From contig NZ_CP031844.2 of NCBI RefSeq assembly GCF_003606345.3, forward strand, positions 1,116,001 to 1,180,000: a stretch of 64,000 bases of DNA, given 5' to 3'. Shown here in pieces: positions 20,929-30,674 of the stretch. Both the position numbers and the translations under genes were made by a program. Position 1 is the first letter of the stretch, and every line of letters starts with the position of its first letter. The stretch comes from Bartonella krasnovii (lineage in GTDB: Bacteria > Pseudomonadota > Alphaproteobacteria > Rhizobiales > Rhizobiaceae). The notes below the pieces were generated by a model. That model saw only the letters and a program-made list of their open reading frames with translations, was not told the DNA's origin and ran no database searches.

Positions 20929-21957
20929 ATGCGTGCGCTACAATTGCTAAATGAACGTCAGCTTGAAATCACCAATATTTCCTCACCTCCTTCACCTAGA
21001 CCAGATGAAGTAACAGTGCGAATCAAAGCCGTTGCTCTTAATCATATTGATGTATGGGGCTGGCGTGGGATGGCTTTCGCGAAAAGAAAAATGCCCCTCA
21101 TCATTGGTGCAGAAGCTTCTGGTGAGGTTGTACAAGTAGGAGATAATATTGAAAATCTTCAACTTGGACAGATTGTCTCAATTTATGGAGCACAAACCTG
21201 TGGGGCATGCCAAGCTTGTCATGAAGGACGGGATAATCTTTGCACGGATGTAAAAGGAGTCTACGGTTTTCATCTTGATGGTTTTTCTTGTGAATTTGTC
21301 AATTTACCCGCACGTTTATTGGTTCCAGCCCCTCCCCAATGTGATGAACTTCAAGCCGCTGTTGCTCCAATTACTTTTGGTACCGTAGAACATATGCTTT
21401 TCGATAATGCAAAACTACAAGCAGGAGAAACAATCCTGATACAAGCTGGTGGTTCCGGTATTGGCTCTGCTGCCATTCAACTTGCAAAACATATGGGATG
21501 TACCGTTATCACGACTGTAGGTTCAGATGAAAAAATTGCAAAAGCACAGTCTCTTGGAGCAGATCATGTGATTAATTATCGTAAAGATCGTTTTGAAGGT
21601 GTAGTGCGCAAATTAACCCAAAAAAAAGGTGTTGACGTCGTTTTTGAGCATGTTGGGGTCGATACATGGAACGGTTCTTTATTGTGTATGAAAAAAGGAG
21701 CACGTTTAGTAACTTGCGGTTCTACCTCTGGTGTTTCAGCATCAATAAATCTCATGCAATTATTTCAACAACAGCTTAAGATATTTGGTTCATTTGGCTG
21801 CCGTATGGAAAATATGAAAAATGCTATGCAAAAAATGGCACAAAAAGCCGTACACCCTGTCATTGATACAATTGTTGGACTTGATGAAATGGATACAGCT
21901 TTAAAACGAATGGAAAGCCGTGATGTTTTTGGTAAAATTATTCTTAAAATCAATTAA
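20929..21957 (+). CDS. Medium-chain alcohol dehydrogenase-like oxidoreductase of the acpXL cluster (AdhXL)
   Basis: A 342-aa MDR-family oxidoreductase with an NAD(P)-binding segment (QAGGSGIGSAAIQLAKHMG). The four cysteines of the structural zinc lobe are intact (Cys91, Cys94, Cys97, Cys105 in TCGACQACHEGRDNLC). The catalytic zinc site is not: the usual GHE is GAE in IIGAEASGEV, and the first zinc cysteine position reads NHIDVW. It therefore probably works as a zinc-independent reductase, like quinone oxidoreductases. Position between the ketosynthases and lpxXL matches the adh2XL gene of rhizobia, where a role in very-long-chain acyl synthesis is proposed. Confidence 0.85.
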   Translation: MRALQLLNERQLEITNISSPPSPRPDEVTVRIKAVALNHIDVWGWRGMAFAKRKMPLIIGAEASGEVVQVGDNIENLQLGQIVSIYGAQTCGACQACHEGRDNLCTDVKGVYGFHLDGFSCEFVNLPARLLVPAPPQCDELQAAVAPITFGTVEHMLFDNAKLQAGETILIQAGGSGIGSAAIQLAKHMGCTVITTVGSDEKIAKAQSLGADHVINYRKDRFEGVVRKLTQKKGVDVVFEHVGVDTWNGSLLCMKKGARLVTCGSTSGVSASINLMQLFQQQLKIFGSFGCRMENMKNAMQKMAQKAVHPVIDTIVGLDEMDTALKRMESRDVFGKIILKIN

Positions 21958-21960
21958 ATC

Positions 21961-22893
21961 ATGATGAAGCTTTCTCTTAAAAATCTCATCTATCATATTA
22001 AAGTTATAGCTAAAAAAATATCCTACTTGTTATGGGCTTATCTGCTTTTTGGTTCTTTATTTATTCTAAAATGCTTTCCAGCCAAAATGGGAATTTCTTT
22101 TTTTTCTTGGTTAGCAAAAAAAATCGGACCCCTCGTACATCGTCATCAAATAACCCTTGCAAACCTTAGGAAGGCATATCCAGAAAAAACAGAGCAAGAA
22201 CGCTACGAGATTGCAATCGAAATGTGGGAAAACATAGGACGCTTTCTAGCCGAATATATTTTTCTTGATAAAATTTTTGATTTTGATCCTCATGCGGAAG
22301 AGCCAGGTTTTATTGAGGTTAAGGGAATTGAAATCTTTGAACGATTAAAAGAAGAAAAAAAGCCCCATATTTTTTTCACAGCGCATACTGGAAATTTTGA
22401 ACTTCTGCCTATTTGTGCACAAAGTTTTGATCTAAATGTTACAGTCCTATTTAGACCACCCAATAACCCTCATGTTGCCAAACGAGTCCTTAAAGCACGA
22501 CAAACTTCTATGGGACATCTTGTTCCCTCAAAAGCCGGTGCAGCATGGGCATTAGCAGGTAAATTAGCAGAAGGTAAAAATGTTGGTATGCTCGTTGATC
22601 AGAAGTTTCGCCGCGGTATCATGGGAACATTTTTTAACAGACCCCTTAAAACAAATCCCTTAATTATAAAGCTTGCACGGCAATATAACTGTGATATTTA
22701 TCCAGCACGTTGTATTCGTCTGCCTGGAGGACGTCATCGTTTAGAATTATATGAACGTGTAGAACTTCCACGAGATGAAAAAAATGATATCGATATCGCT
22801 GCTTCTACGCAAAAATTAAATGATATTGTTGAAACTTGGGTGCGTGAATATCCCGGACAATGGATGTGGTTACATAGACGTTGGGACATCTAA
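21961..22893 (+). CDS. lpxXL: Very-long-chain lipid A acyltransferase LpxXL
   Basis: LpxXL transfers the very-long-chain hydroxy acyl group from AcpXL to lipid A at the inner membrane. The 310-aa protein belongs to the LpxL/HtrB family: one amino-terminal membrane helix (about residues 22-38), the catalytic HX4E motif His142...Glu147 in AHTGNFE, and the substrate-site segments VLFRPPNNP and MLVDQKFRRG. The gene begins four bases after the adh stop, so it is coupled to the cluster. Naming as LpxXL rather than LpxL rests on that context. Confidence 0.9.
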   Translation: MMKLSLKNLIYHIKVIAKKISYLLWAYLLFGSLFILKCFPAKMGISFFSWLAKKIGPLVHRHQITLANLRKAYPEKTEQERYEIAIEMWENIGRFLAEYIFLDKIFDFDPHAEEPGFIEVKGIEIFERLKEEKKPHIFFTAHTGNFELLPICAQSFDLNVTVLFRPPNNPHVAKRVLKARQTSMGHLVPSKAGAAWALAGKLAEGKNVGMLVDQKFRRGIMGTFFNRPLKTNPLIIKLARQYNCDIYPARCIRLPGGRHRLELYERVELPRDEKNDIDIAASTQKLNDIVETWVREYPGQWMWLHRRWDI

Positions 22894-22926
22894 CATGAGC
22901 TCTATTTTTTTACAGAGGAAGTACAA

Positions 22927-23742
22927 ATGTTAGCCTCAAAAAATATCAAAGATCTCACCGCGATTATCACTGCCTTACGAAATCCTGATAATGGTTGTCT
23001 CTGGCATAAAAAACAAACTTCTAAATCCCTCATACCCTATCTGCTCGAAGAAGTTTACGAAGTCATCGACGCCATTGAACGAAATAACCAAAAAGATCTC
23101 TGTGAAGAACTTGGTGATCTTCTTTTACAGGTTGTTTATCATGCTACCATTGCACAAGAAGAAGGTAGCTTTACTTTTGAAGATGTCGTTTATGCAATTA
23201 CGGAAAAAATGATTCGCCGCCATCCTCACGTTTTTGGAAATGCCGAGCAAAAAAAACGAGGATTTATAAAAGAAGAATGGGAATATATAAAAAAAGAAGA
23301 ACGGGCTGAACAAAAGAAATTGAGCAAAGAAAAAAATAATAATTCAAGTATTCTTGCAAAAGTAAAACCGATCCAGCCTGCAGACCAAGAGGCTTTTGCT
23401 TTACAAGAAGAAGCAGCTAGAGTGGGTTTTGATTGGCAAGAAAGTGATAAAGTTTTTGCAAAAATAGAAGAAGAACTGGAAGAACTCAAAGAAGCCATCA
23501 AAAATAAAAAAAAATTAGAAATAGAGGCAGAATTTGGAGATCTCTACTTTGTTCTTCTGAATCTCGCACGCCACTTAGCAATTGATTCACAAAAAGCATT
23601 AAAAAAGACAAATACAAAATTCCGAAATCGTTTTGCCTATATTGAAAAAAAGCTATCCACTCAATCTAAAACACTCACTGACACATCCTTGAAAGAAATG
23701 GAAGCACTTTGGAAGGAAGCTAAAAAAGAACAAGCCTTCTAA
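22927..23742 (+). CDS. mazG: Nucleoside triphosphate pyrophosphohydrolase MazG
   Basis: MazG hydrolyses (d)NTPs to monophosphates, a house-cleaning role. The 271-aa protein has two MazG domains. The first (about residues 25-130) carries the metal-binding LLEEVYEVIDAIE and EELGDLLLQVVYH segments; the second (about 175-250) carries EEELEELKEAI and EAEFGDLYFVLLNLARHL. Its lysine- and glutamate-rich linker is longer than in some homologues. It follows lpxXL by 33 bases and converges on the IscA-type gene. Confidence 0.94.
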   Translation: MLASKNIKDLTAIITALRNPDNGCLWHKKQTSKSLIPYLLEEVYEVIDAIERNNQKDLCEELGDLLLQVVYHATIAQEEGSFTFEDVVYAITEKMIRRHPHVFGNAEQKKRGFIKEEWEYIKKEERAEQKKLSKEKNNNSSILAKVKPIQPADQEAFALQEEAARVGFDWQESDKVFAKIEEELEELKEAIKNKKKLEIEAEFGDLYFVLLNLARHLAIDSQKALKKTNTKFRNRFAYIEKKLSTQSKTLTDTSLKEMEALWKEAKKEQAF

Positions 23743-23765
23743 AATTTCTTTAAGCTTGAATAATT

Positions 23766-24140
23766 TCACGAAGCTCGATTCGTTTTATATTGATTTTGAG
23801 GAACAGGACGGAGTTCTACCGACTCGCCACACCCGCATGCTGAAACTTGATTAGGATTTTTAAAAACAAAACCAGAACGAAGCGTTGTCACTTCATAATC
23901 CATCTGTGTTCCTAACAAAAATAACACCGCATCATGCGCAATAAAAACACGAGCACCATTCACTTCAACAACATCTGCATCTATCCCCTCTTCTTTGACA
24001 AGAGTAATTGTATATTCCATCCCTGCACAACCGCCTTTTTTGATCCCAACAAGAATACCTCGTGCATCTTTTTCCTCCATAATCGCTTTAACACGATTCA
24101 CAGCGGCTTGTGTTAAACTTATTACCGAAAAACGACTCAT
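23766..24140 (-). CDS. HesB/IscA-type iron-sulfur cluster carrier
   Basis: A-type carriers receive and deliver iron-sulfur clusters. The 124-aa protein has the three invariant cysteines, Cys38 in KKGGCAGMEY and Cys102/Cys104 in ACGCGES, and the FVFKNPN segment before them. It could be called SufA, ErpA or IscA; sequence alone does not decide. It is convergent with mazG and has no suf or isc neighbours here. Confidence 0.9.
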   Translation of the reverse strand: MSRFSVISLTQAAVNRVKAIMEEKDARGILVGIKKGGCAGMEYTITLVKEEGIDADVVEVNGARVFIAHDAVLFLLGTQMDYEVTTLRSGFVFKNPNQVSACGCGESVELRPVPQNQYKTNRAS

Positions 24141-24714
24141 CGTTTACTCTTTTCTTAGCTCAATAGACACTTTAAACATTTTTTCTCTACCATATTCTAT
24201 CTGGTATTTTAAAAGAAAAACAACAAGACATAAATTAAAACACCCTATCCTTTTTATTGAGATAAAAATTTATTAGAATAGAAATACATCCTCATAAAAC
24301 ACAAAACACCTCTGCTATAAAAACTCTAAACGAAAGAAAACGTTTCAATGCCATACATCCAATTCCAAAGTTTTAAAAATATTCATTTTTTATGACCTAT
24401 AAGATAAAGAAAATAGATCTTCCCTACTTACGGGAGTTCCTCTCCTTCCCCGCCCCTTCTAAAATCACAAATCTTCTCTCGTCTCAATCTGCAAAAAGAA
24501 TTAAATGCATAAATCTATTAATTATAGAGCTCAAATTTTAACGATAACAAAGAACTTTACAGATTCATGACTTATCTTGAACGAATAACAATCTATTGGT
24601 GGGCGAATTTATTCACTTTCAAAAGTTTTGAGTGTAAGAGCATTTTAGATTTTGTTCTATTTATTTTTTCTCTTGCCTTTAAAGAAACAGTCATTTAATC
24701 GTTTCACACGGACT
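24141..24714. other. Intergenic region before tRNA-Pro
   Basis: About 570 AT-rich bases between the IscA-type gene and tRNA-Pro. I see no gene, repeat or strong hairpin. The promoters of both flanking genes should lie here. Confidence 0.4.
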
Positions 24715-24791
<77 letters not shown>

Positions 24792-25029
24792 TTTTTTAAA
24801 CGCTATAAAATAAGCTTATTTTAGAATTTTTTATTTCAATTACACATCCATGATTTTTTTCAGCATAGAATAGTGCAATAAACTTTTATCATCCATTAGA
24901 GAGAGAACGTTTTTATGAGAATCGTCTTCATTCTCACGAGCACATACAGGAAACGCGAGATCTTTGCCTCGCGTTACATTATCTTTAAAAACTTATAATT
25001 ATTTACTTTTCATATTTTTTAAATTTTCT

Positions 25030-25497
25030 TTATGCGACAACACCGTTGTTATTATTTTCTGGAATGGATGGTGACATTTGCACAGTTATTTTTTTGGGTT
25101 TTAATTCAGCTGGCATTTCCCTTTTAAGCTGAATATGAAGGAGACCATCCCCAAGCTCTGCCCCAATAACCTTTACATGATCAGCTAAATGAAAACGTCG
25201 TTCAAAAGCACGCGAAGCAATACCTCGATAAAGAAATTCTCGTCCTTCATCATCCTTTTCATGTTTTTTATCTCCCTTAACGATCAGCTGATTACAATGC
25301 GTTTCAATATCAATTTCATCTTGAGAAAAACCTGCAACGGCCATAGAAATTCTATAAGAATCTTCGGTTAAACGTTCAATATTATAAGGGGGATAAGAAG
25401 AAACTTCTTCTGGTTGTGTTCTTGAATCAAACCAGTTAAAAAGATGATCAAAACCTACTGTGGAACGATAAAATGGTGAAAAGTCTACTTGACGCAT
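25030..25497 (-). CDS. Small heat-shock protein, Hsp20/IbpA family
   Basis: An ATP-independent holdase chaperone of 155 aa. The amino-terminal FSPFYRSTVGFDHLFN segment is typical of the IbpA-like class A proteins of Rhizobiales. An alpha-crystallin domain spans about residues 38-130, with GFSQDEIDIE, RGIASRAFERRFHL and the AELGDGLLHIQL segment; the tail is short and carries a KKITV stretch. It is a single gene; its 5' untranslated region has a ROSE-like thermometer candidate that would give heat induction at translation. Confidence 0.93.
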   Translation of the reverse strand: MRQVDFSPFYRSTVGFDHLFNWFDSRTQPEEVSSYPPYNIERLTEDSYRISMAVAGFSQDEIDIETHCNQLIVKGDKKHEKDDEGREFLYRGIASRAFERRFHLADHVKVIGAELGDGLLHIQLKREMPAELKPKKITVQMSPSIPENNNNGVVA

Positions 25498-25600
25498 GAT
25501 ACTGCCCTCCTCTAGAGCGACTAAAATTTATAATTGATTCACAGAGTTCCCAAATAGCAAACTTACTTGTAAATCCGTGGCCCCATCATGGCGACCACAT
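25498..25600 (-). promoter_or_regulatory. ROSE-like RNA thermometer candidate, 5' UTR of hsp20
   Basis: On the minus strand just before the hsp20 ATG, the sequence CGCTC TAGAG GAGGG (25519-25505) folds into a 5-bp hairpin. It pairs the Shine-Dalgarno (GAGGAGGG) with a UCGCU-type anti-SD and includes a G-G mismatch, the hallmark of ROSE elements. Further upstream, 25598-25577 forms a second stem (GTGG...CCAC) that again contains a G-G opposition. Rhizobial small heat-shock genes are known to carry ROSE elements. The fold was worked out by eye. Confidence 0.5.
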
Positions 25601-25742
25601 TGTGTTATCTGGTAATCGTTTTCTCTTATTTCAACTCTTTTATATCTGAATTGATAAAAACTATCTAAAAAAACAACTTACCCCTTTCTTAATCCTTCTT
25701 CATCATTACATAAATATCACAAAGCCTTCTCATTATCTCACG

Positions 25743-26696
25743 TTGAACTTAGCGGCAAATACACTTAAAGGATTTCAATTGAAAACACCTCTTTATCCCA
25801 TAAACTTGAGTTCTGCTCCTCCTAATATCCATCATGGTACCCTTAAAATAGCGATAGATCGCGAAATTCGTTTTGTAACAACATATCCTGAGGTCAAACA
25901 ATCTAAGGGAACAATTGTTATTCTTGAAAACAATACAAATGCTTTAGAAACATATTTTTTACCCATAAATGAAATTTCTAAACGCGGTTTTCATACAGCA
26001 ATATTTGACTGGTTTGATCAAAAAAGAATATCCCTCACAACAAGAAAAAAAAGCCGTCATTATTACTTTGATATAAATAATGATATTAATGACTTATATG
26101 AATTTCTTAAAAATATTGTTTATCCTACTTGTCCTCCCCCTTACTCTATGCTCGCCTATGGTATGGGAGGACTGATCGCCCTTAGCGGCTTAGATTTCAT
26201 TAATCATCAGTTTAACAGATTGCTCTGTATTTCTCCCCTTTTGTCCCCATTTGGCAATAAAACGAATGGTTTTCAACATAAATTAACACAACTTCTTTCT
26301 GATATAGGTCTTGGTTTTATACCAGTAAAAAACGGGAAAAAATTAAAAAACACAAACCCAAAAAATATACAATTGGAGCATATGCATCAAGAGCCATTCC
26401 CTTCCATTAAGCGCCCAACATCCCGATGGATGGCTTCGGTATTTAATGCGATTGATTCTGTGAAGAAAAATATACGCCACAGACATTTACAAATCCCAAC
26501 ACTCTTTATTCTTGCCAATCAAAACAATCTTGCCAACAACATTGAAGTACGGGAATTATGCCAAAACACTCGTCTGGCAGAAAGTATTACTATTACAGGC
26601 GCCGAACTTGATACAATTATGTATAACGAAAATTATAAAAAACAATTTTGGGCGGCATTTGATGCATTTATATGCGATAATGCGTCTATAAAATAA
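25743..26696 (+). CDS. Alpha/beta-hydrolase fold protein, lysophospholipase L2-like, nucleophile missing
   Basis: A 317-aa protein similar in layout to PldB-type lysophospholipases/monoacylglycerol lipases (serine aminopeptidase S33 fold): strand KGTIVILENNT, FHTAIFDWFDQ, then the nucleophile-elbow region and a carboxy-terminal LFILANQNN. At the elbow, where GHSMGG is expected, it reads AYGMGGLIAL, so histidine and serine are replaced by Tyr and Gly. Catalysis by the usual mechanism seems lost. No ATG is available near the frame start; a TTG at 25743 is used, so the start is uncertain. The gene lies upstream of cpdR on the same strand, separated by 760 bases. Confidence 0.65.
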   Translation: MNLAANTLKGFQLKTPLYPINLSSAPPNIHHGTLKIAIDREIRFVTTYPEVKQSKGTIVILENNTNALETYFLPINEISKRGFHTAIFDWFDQKRISLTTRKKSRHYYFDINNDINDLYEFLKNIVYPTCPPPYSMLAYGMGGLIALSGLDFINHQFNRLLCISPLLSPFGNKTNGFQHKLTQLLSDIGLGFIPVKNGKKLKNTNPKNIQLEHMHQEPFPSIKRPTSRWMASVFNAIDSVKKNIRHRHLQIPTLFILANQNNLANNIEVRELCQNTRLAESITITGAELDTIMYNENYKKQFWAAFDAFICDNASIK

Positions 26697-27456
26697 TATA
26701 AAACCTTAACTTCCATTTCGCTCTGCTAAAAACGAAGATTTCTATCAGAAACATCGTTCTATAATGGATTTCATTTTCTAACCACTTATATGATTCGTTT
26801 TATAGGTTTTATAAGCAACCCAAGAAACAAAAATTCATCATAACTCATAACAAAAATAACGAATATATAAATTACATTATCATATCATAACGATAATAAT
26901 ATTATTATCGTTATAAGTAATTTAATAACATAAATATAAAAAATTACTTTAATAAACCGTGATAAATATTTTATAAATACTACATCAAAATAATATTTTT
27001 GATGTATAAAAACTCTGAAAATAAAATTTATTTATAACTTTTATTTGCTAATTTCTATGAAAATAGATAATTATAAAAATTCTATTTTTTTAGAATAAAA
27101 TTTTAAAAAAAATAAATTAATATAAAATTCTTCTAATTTTTCAATATAAAGAATCCCTACAGTAATGGTTTTTATAACTTTTTTAATGGAGTTCTGGTAA
27201 GAAACAGATAAATTAAAAGAAAAAATAGCAATGAATCATTTCAAAAAATCTAGATCATCCCTTCTTTTTTCAGTCACATATATTCCGAATTTAACCAACT
27301 CACAACGAATATGTTGTATTTTGAGTAAAAATAAAGAATTAACCATTTTGCCATTCATTTCAATTATGAGTATTTTACCATCTTTTTTATAAATACTCTA
27401 TATTGTATAATTGGTGTGGCAAAAACTTTTACAAATGGAGCCATTGGAACACAATC
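26697..27456. other. Very AT-rich intergenic region upstream of cpdR with two palindromes
   Basis: About 760 bases of extreme AT content without coding features. It holds a perfect 28-base palindrome at 26887-26914 (each arm 14 bases, outer part ATAACGATAATAAT) and a second inverted repeat, TACATCAAAA/TTTTGATGTA, at 26981-27006. A CtrA-like half-site lies further on, at 27339. The palindromes may act as terminators for the upstream hydrolase-like gene. Confidence 0.5.
27339..27346 (+). promoter_or_regulatory. Possible CtrA half-site upstream of cpdR
   Basis: The 8-mer TTAACCAT matches the CtrA half-site and lies 110 bases before the cpdR ATG. CpdR is under CtrA control in related alphaproteobacteria. 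The match has no clear partner half-site and could be chance, so confidence is low. Confidence 0.25.
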
Positions 27457-27819
27457 ATGAAACGAATCCTGCTCGCAGAAGATGATAACGATATGCGTCG
27501 CTTTCTCGTAAAAGCCCTAGAACGTGCAGGCTATGAAGTTGCCGATTTCGATAATGGTATTAGCGCATACGAACGTTTACAAGAGGAACCATTTTCTCTT
27601 CTCCTGACTGACATTGTGATGCCAGAGATGGATGGAATCGAACTGGCACGACGCGCAACTGAGATTGACCCTGATTTACGAGTCATGTTCATTACAGGTT
27701 TTGCAGCGGTTGCACTCAATTCAAATAGTGATGCTCCTCCCGATGCAAAAGTTCTCTCTAAGCCATTTCACTTACGTGAACTTGTCAATGAAGTTGAAAA
27801 GATCCTTATTGCTGCTTAA
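27457..27819 (+). CDS. cpdR: Single-domain response regulator CpdR
   Basis: CpdR, when unphosphorylated, directs ClpXP to degrade CtrA and other substrates and so times the alphaproteobacterial cell cycle. The 120-aa receiver domain has the acidic pocket (AEDDND), the phospho-acceptor Asp52 in LLLTDIVMPEMDG, and the conserved lysine in VLSKPFHLREL. The frame is open 18 codons further upstream, but MKRILLAEDD at 27457 is the natural start. tRNA-Val lies 100 bases downstream. Confidence 0.93.
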   Translation: MKRILLAEDDNDMRRFLVKALERAGYEVADFDNGISAYERLQEEPFSLLLTDIVMPEMDGIELARRATEIDPDLRVMFITGFAAVALNSNSDAPPDAKVLSKPFHLRELVNEVEKILIAA

Positions 27820-27918
27820 GAGGATGTTTTTCTAAATTATTTGTATCTGTTGTTAAGAGAAAATGAAATTAAGCATTGACGTTTGTCATTCTATATGGTG
27901 TATGCAACATCGATGAAT

Positions 27919-27993
<75 letters not shown>

Positions 27994-28093
27994 TTCAGCC
28001 TTTATAACATTAATAACTCAGAGGTTTGTCGTATTCTCTTCAAGGTACAGGATGTATGAATAAAAGTAGGGAATAGGATTTTCCAACCCCCCT

Positions 28094-28460
28094 CTACAAA
28101 GCACGTCCTTTTTTGCTAACTTCTTTTAATAATTCTTTGAGTTTTGCTAAGTCCTGTTGTGAAAAGTTCTCTAAAGCTCTAACGAACATACCAGTAATTT
28201 CAGAGCAAAATGAATCAGAAGATTTGATTGTAAAACTCTTACGGCAAAAAACAGCCTCTTTTCTTAAGAGAGAAGCCATATCCTGATCTAAATTGTACAA
28301 CTCTATGATCTTTTCTTCCATACCAACGGGTACAGATTTTTTACCAATTTCAACAGAAGACAAAAGTGCTACAGATATATCTAATTTTAGCCATATCTAA
28401 AAGCCGTTCTGAGTGATCAATACGAAGTTTACGTAAAGTTTTACCAAAAGATGTAACCAT
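28094..28460 (-). pseudogene. Frameshifted XRE-family regulator
   Basis: From the ATG at 28460 the minus strand reads MVTSFGKTLRKLRIDHSERL followed by LDMAK, the first helices of a lambda-repressor-like HTH. The frame then breaks. One base away the text resumes as KLDISVALLSSVEIGKKSVP and runs to 28094, ending in a helical carboxy-terminal part (LKELLKEVSKKGRAL). Joined, it is an XRE regulator of about 120 aa of the kind found in prophages and toxin-antitoxin loci. The break is near 28395. The downstream piece alone would be 89 aa. It probably belonged to the same mobile element as the adjacent methylase and integrase remnants. Confidence 0.65.
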
Positions 28461-28524
28461 CTAAAAAGCCCTGTTAGAGAAGAAACATCTCCTCTGGTCC
28501 TAACAAATATTTTTCAAACTTTCC

Positions 28525-29275
28525 TCAATTATTACGAATCAGCACTTCTTTTCGAAGTGTTTTTTTTGCTGTACTTGCTGTCCAAAGGGTCTCTAATTCT
28601 AAAAAGTCAAAATCTTTAAAGATCTCTCTAACAACATCACAATCATTCAGACTCAAAACAAATTTGCCTTGAATGCCTTTGAGAACTTTTGCCATATTGA
28701 CAAAATCATCTTTAACAAAATTTCCAGAGCTATAGCATTTCTTCTTTATAAAATAAGAGGGGGGTAAATAAAATAAACTGTCGGGCGCATCAAATAACTC
28801 CACAACACATTCCCATGATAAATTTAAGATAGTGCTATCAAGCAGTTTTTTCCTAACACGCCGCATTCTTGCTAAAAGCTTGTCGGGATTAAACTCTGCC
28901 CTCCTTTTTTGCCAAAGCCAAAAGAAATGTAATCTTTTTTCCCATACATGACACAACGTTGGAGAAACAAAAAGCGTGCTGCTCTTTCAACTTTGGTAAG
29001 GCTTTTTGAATCAATAGCCGCAAATTAAAAAAACAACTGTCTCAAACAAACAAACCACTCCAATCGTTTGGCTAAATCATCAAAGTCATTTTGAACACAT
29101 TGAAACAGATTTGTGATCTCACTATTCAAATCATTAATGACGGAATATTTCGCTGGTCGTTTGTTTGAAAAATAACCCCTGAACCTAAAAACGGTTCAAT
29201 ATAGGTTTCATAATCTATATTATTTAAAATCAATATCATTCGCTTGCACGTCAAAACGGGGCTGGCGTGTGGGTA
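28525..29275 (-). pseudogene. Fragmented D12-class (Dam-like) phage DNA adenine methylase
   Basis: Pieces in different minus-strand frames together resemble a phage D12-class N6-adenine methyltransferase. The amino-terminal SAM motif appears as YETYIEPFLGSGVIF (upstream part, near 29180). A middle helical part is in another frame. The long carboxy-terminal piece (28525-28956) has the LFYLPPSY segment where DPPY is expected, then FVNMAKVLKGIQGKFVLSLND. Aspartate of DPPY is lost and frameshifts lie near 28950 and 29130, so the gene is dead. Limits are approximate. Confidence 0.65.
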
Positions 29276-29300
29276 AAAACTGTTAAATAAAGAACTAAAA

Positions 29301-30467
29301 ATGCCTCTTATGAATCGTCTTAATGCAAGAGACGTCGCAACATTGGGAGCTGGCAAATAGTATGATGGTGTCGGCTTGCTTCTTCACAAGCATAAAGATG
29401 GCGGTGCTCAATGGCTTTATCGCTGTACCATTCACGGGCGCCGCCGTGAAATAGGCTTGGGAGCGTTGCGAGATGTCTCTTTAAAACAAGCCCGTGAATT
29501 GGCAAACCAATAGCGTTCTGTTTTACGTGAAAGGCGTGACCCCATTAAAGAACGTGAAAAACAAAAGCGTGAAGCAATGAGCAATCTCCATTACTTAAAA
29601 GATATTACTCTAGATGCTTTTGAAAGTCGTAAAGCTGAATTAAAAGGGGATGGGAAAGATGGACATTGGTTTTTACCTCTACGCCTTCATATTCTCCCTA
29701 AATTAGGCTGTCTGCCCGTTTCAGAGATTACCCAAACAGAGATACGCAACACACTTGCTCCTATCTGGCATACAAAAGCTGGAACAGCTCGTAAAGCACT
29801 GAACCGTCTTAATCTTTGTCTCAAACATGCGGCTGCCTTGGGATTGAATGTTGATTTACAAGCAACAGAAAAAGCACGCGCGCTCTTAGGAAAACAACGC
29901 TATAAAGTCCAAAATTTACCAGCAATGGATTGGAAAGATGTTCCTGCTTTTTATCAAACGCTTTGCGAAGCATCAACCCTAACACAACTGGCTTTGCGTT
30001 TGCTTATCCTTACAGGAGTTCGTACACGTCCTTTACGTTATATTCATAAAGATCAAGTTGAGGGGGATATATGGACTATGCCTGCTAAAAATATGAAAGG
30101 AAGGCGTGATGCTACAACAGAATTTCGCGTCCCTTTATCTTCTGAAGCATTAGACATTTTGAAATAAGCGCGCTCGCTTTCACGCAATGATTTCTTTTTT
30201 TCTGCAACCGGTCGAGGTCCTCTCGCTGATAAGTGTATGGCTCAATATATGAGAGACAATAAACTTGAAACCTGCCCGCATGGATTTCGTTCTAGTTTAC
30301 GCAATTGGCTTGCTGAAACAACCGATGCCCCCTATGAGGTCGCTGAAACCATTCTAAGTCATACGGTCGGTGGTAAAGTAGAGCGTGCCTATCGTCGGAC
30401 TGATTATTTAGAACAGCGTCGCATCTATATGGATAAATGGGCGGCTTATGTCACCGGTCAAGCTTAA
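29301..30467 (+). pseudogene. Tyrosine recombinase (P4-type integrase) with three in-frame stop codons
   Basis: A single reading frame from the ATG at 29301 to the TAA ending at 30467 encodes an almost full-length phage integrase of about 388 codons, interrupted by TAG at 29358, TAG at 29511 and TAA at 30165. The amino-terminal DUF4102-like arm-binding domain reads WLYRCTIHGRRREIGLG. The catalytic arginine is in ILTGVRTRPLRYI, the HxxR box in HGFRSSLRNWLAE, and the terminal HxxR-Tyr region in ILSHTVGGKVERAYRR. No frameshift is needed to read it. The gene stands downstream of tRNA-Val on the same strand, with methylase and regulator remnants between. The largest uninterrupted pieces are 29577-30167 and 30237-30467. 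Confidence 0.85.
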
Positions 30468-30470
30468 GAT

Positions 30471-30489
30471 ATGGGGTGTAATACCCCAT
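30471..30489 (+). terminator. Hairpin after integrase remnant
   Basis: ATGGGGT / ACCCCAT, a perfect 7-bp stem with a five-base loop, starts three bases after the integrase stop. It lacks a T-run, so it is a weak terminator candidate. Confidence 0.35.
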
Positions 30490-30674
30490 TATCTGTGGAT
30501 AACTTGCTCTCTCTTCTCTCATTCTTTCTCAATTAAACTCATAAATTATCACATCAGAAAATGTATAATAAAACACTGTTTTCTATAGATTAAATACCTT
30601 TCCAATGATTCAAAAATATGGTTAATAAATACTTATGATTTGTTCCCATTTTTTACTCTTGAAAGGAAATTATA

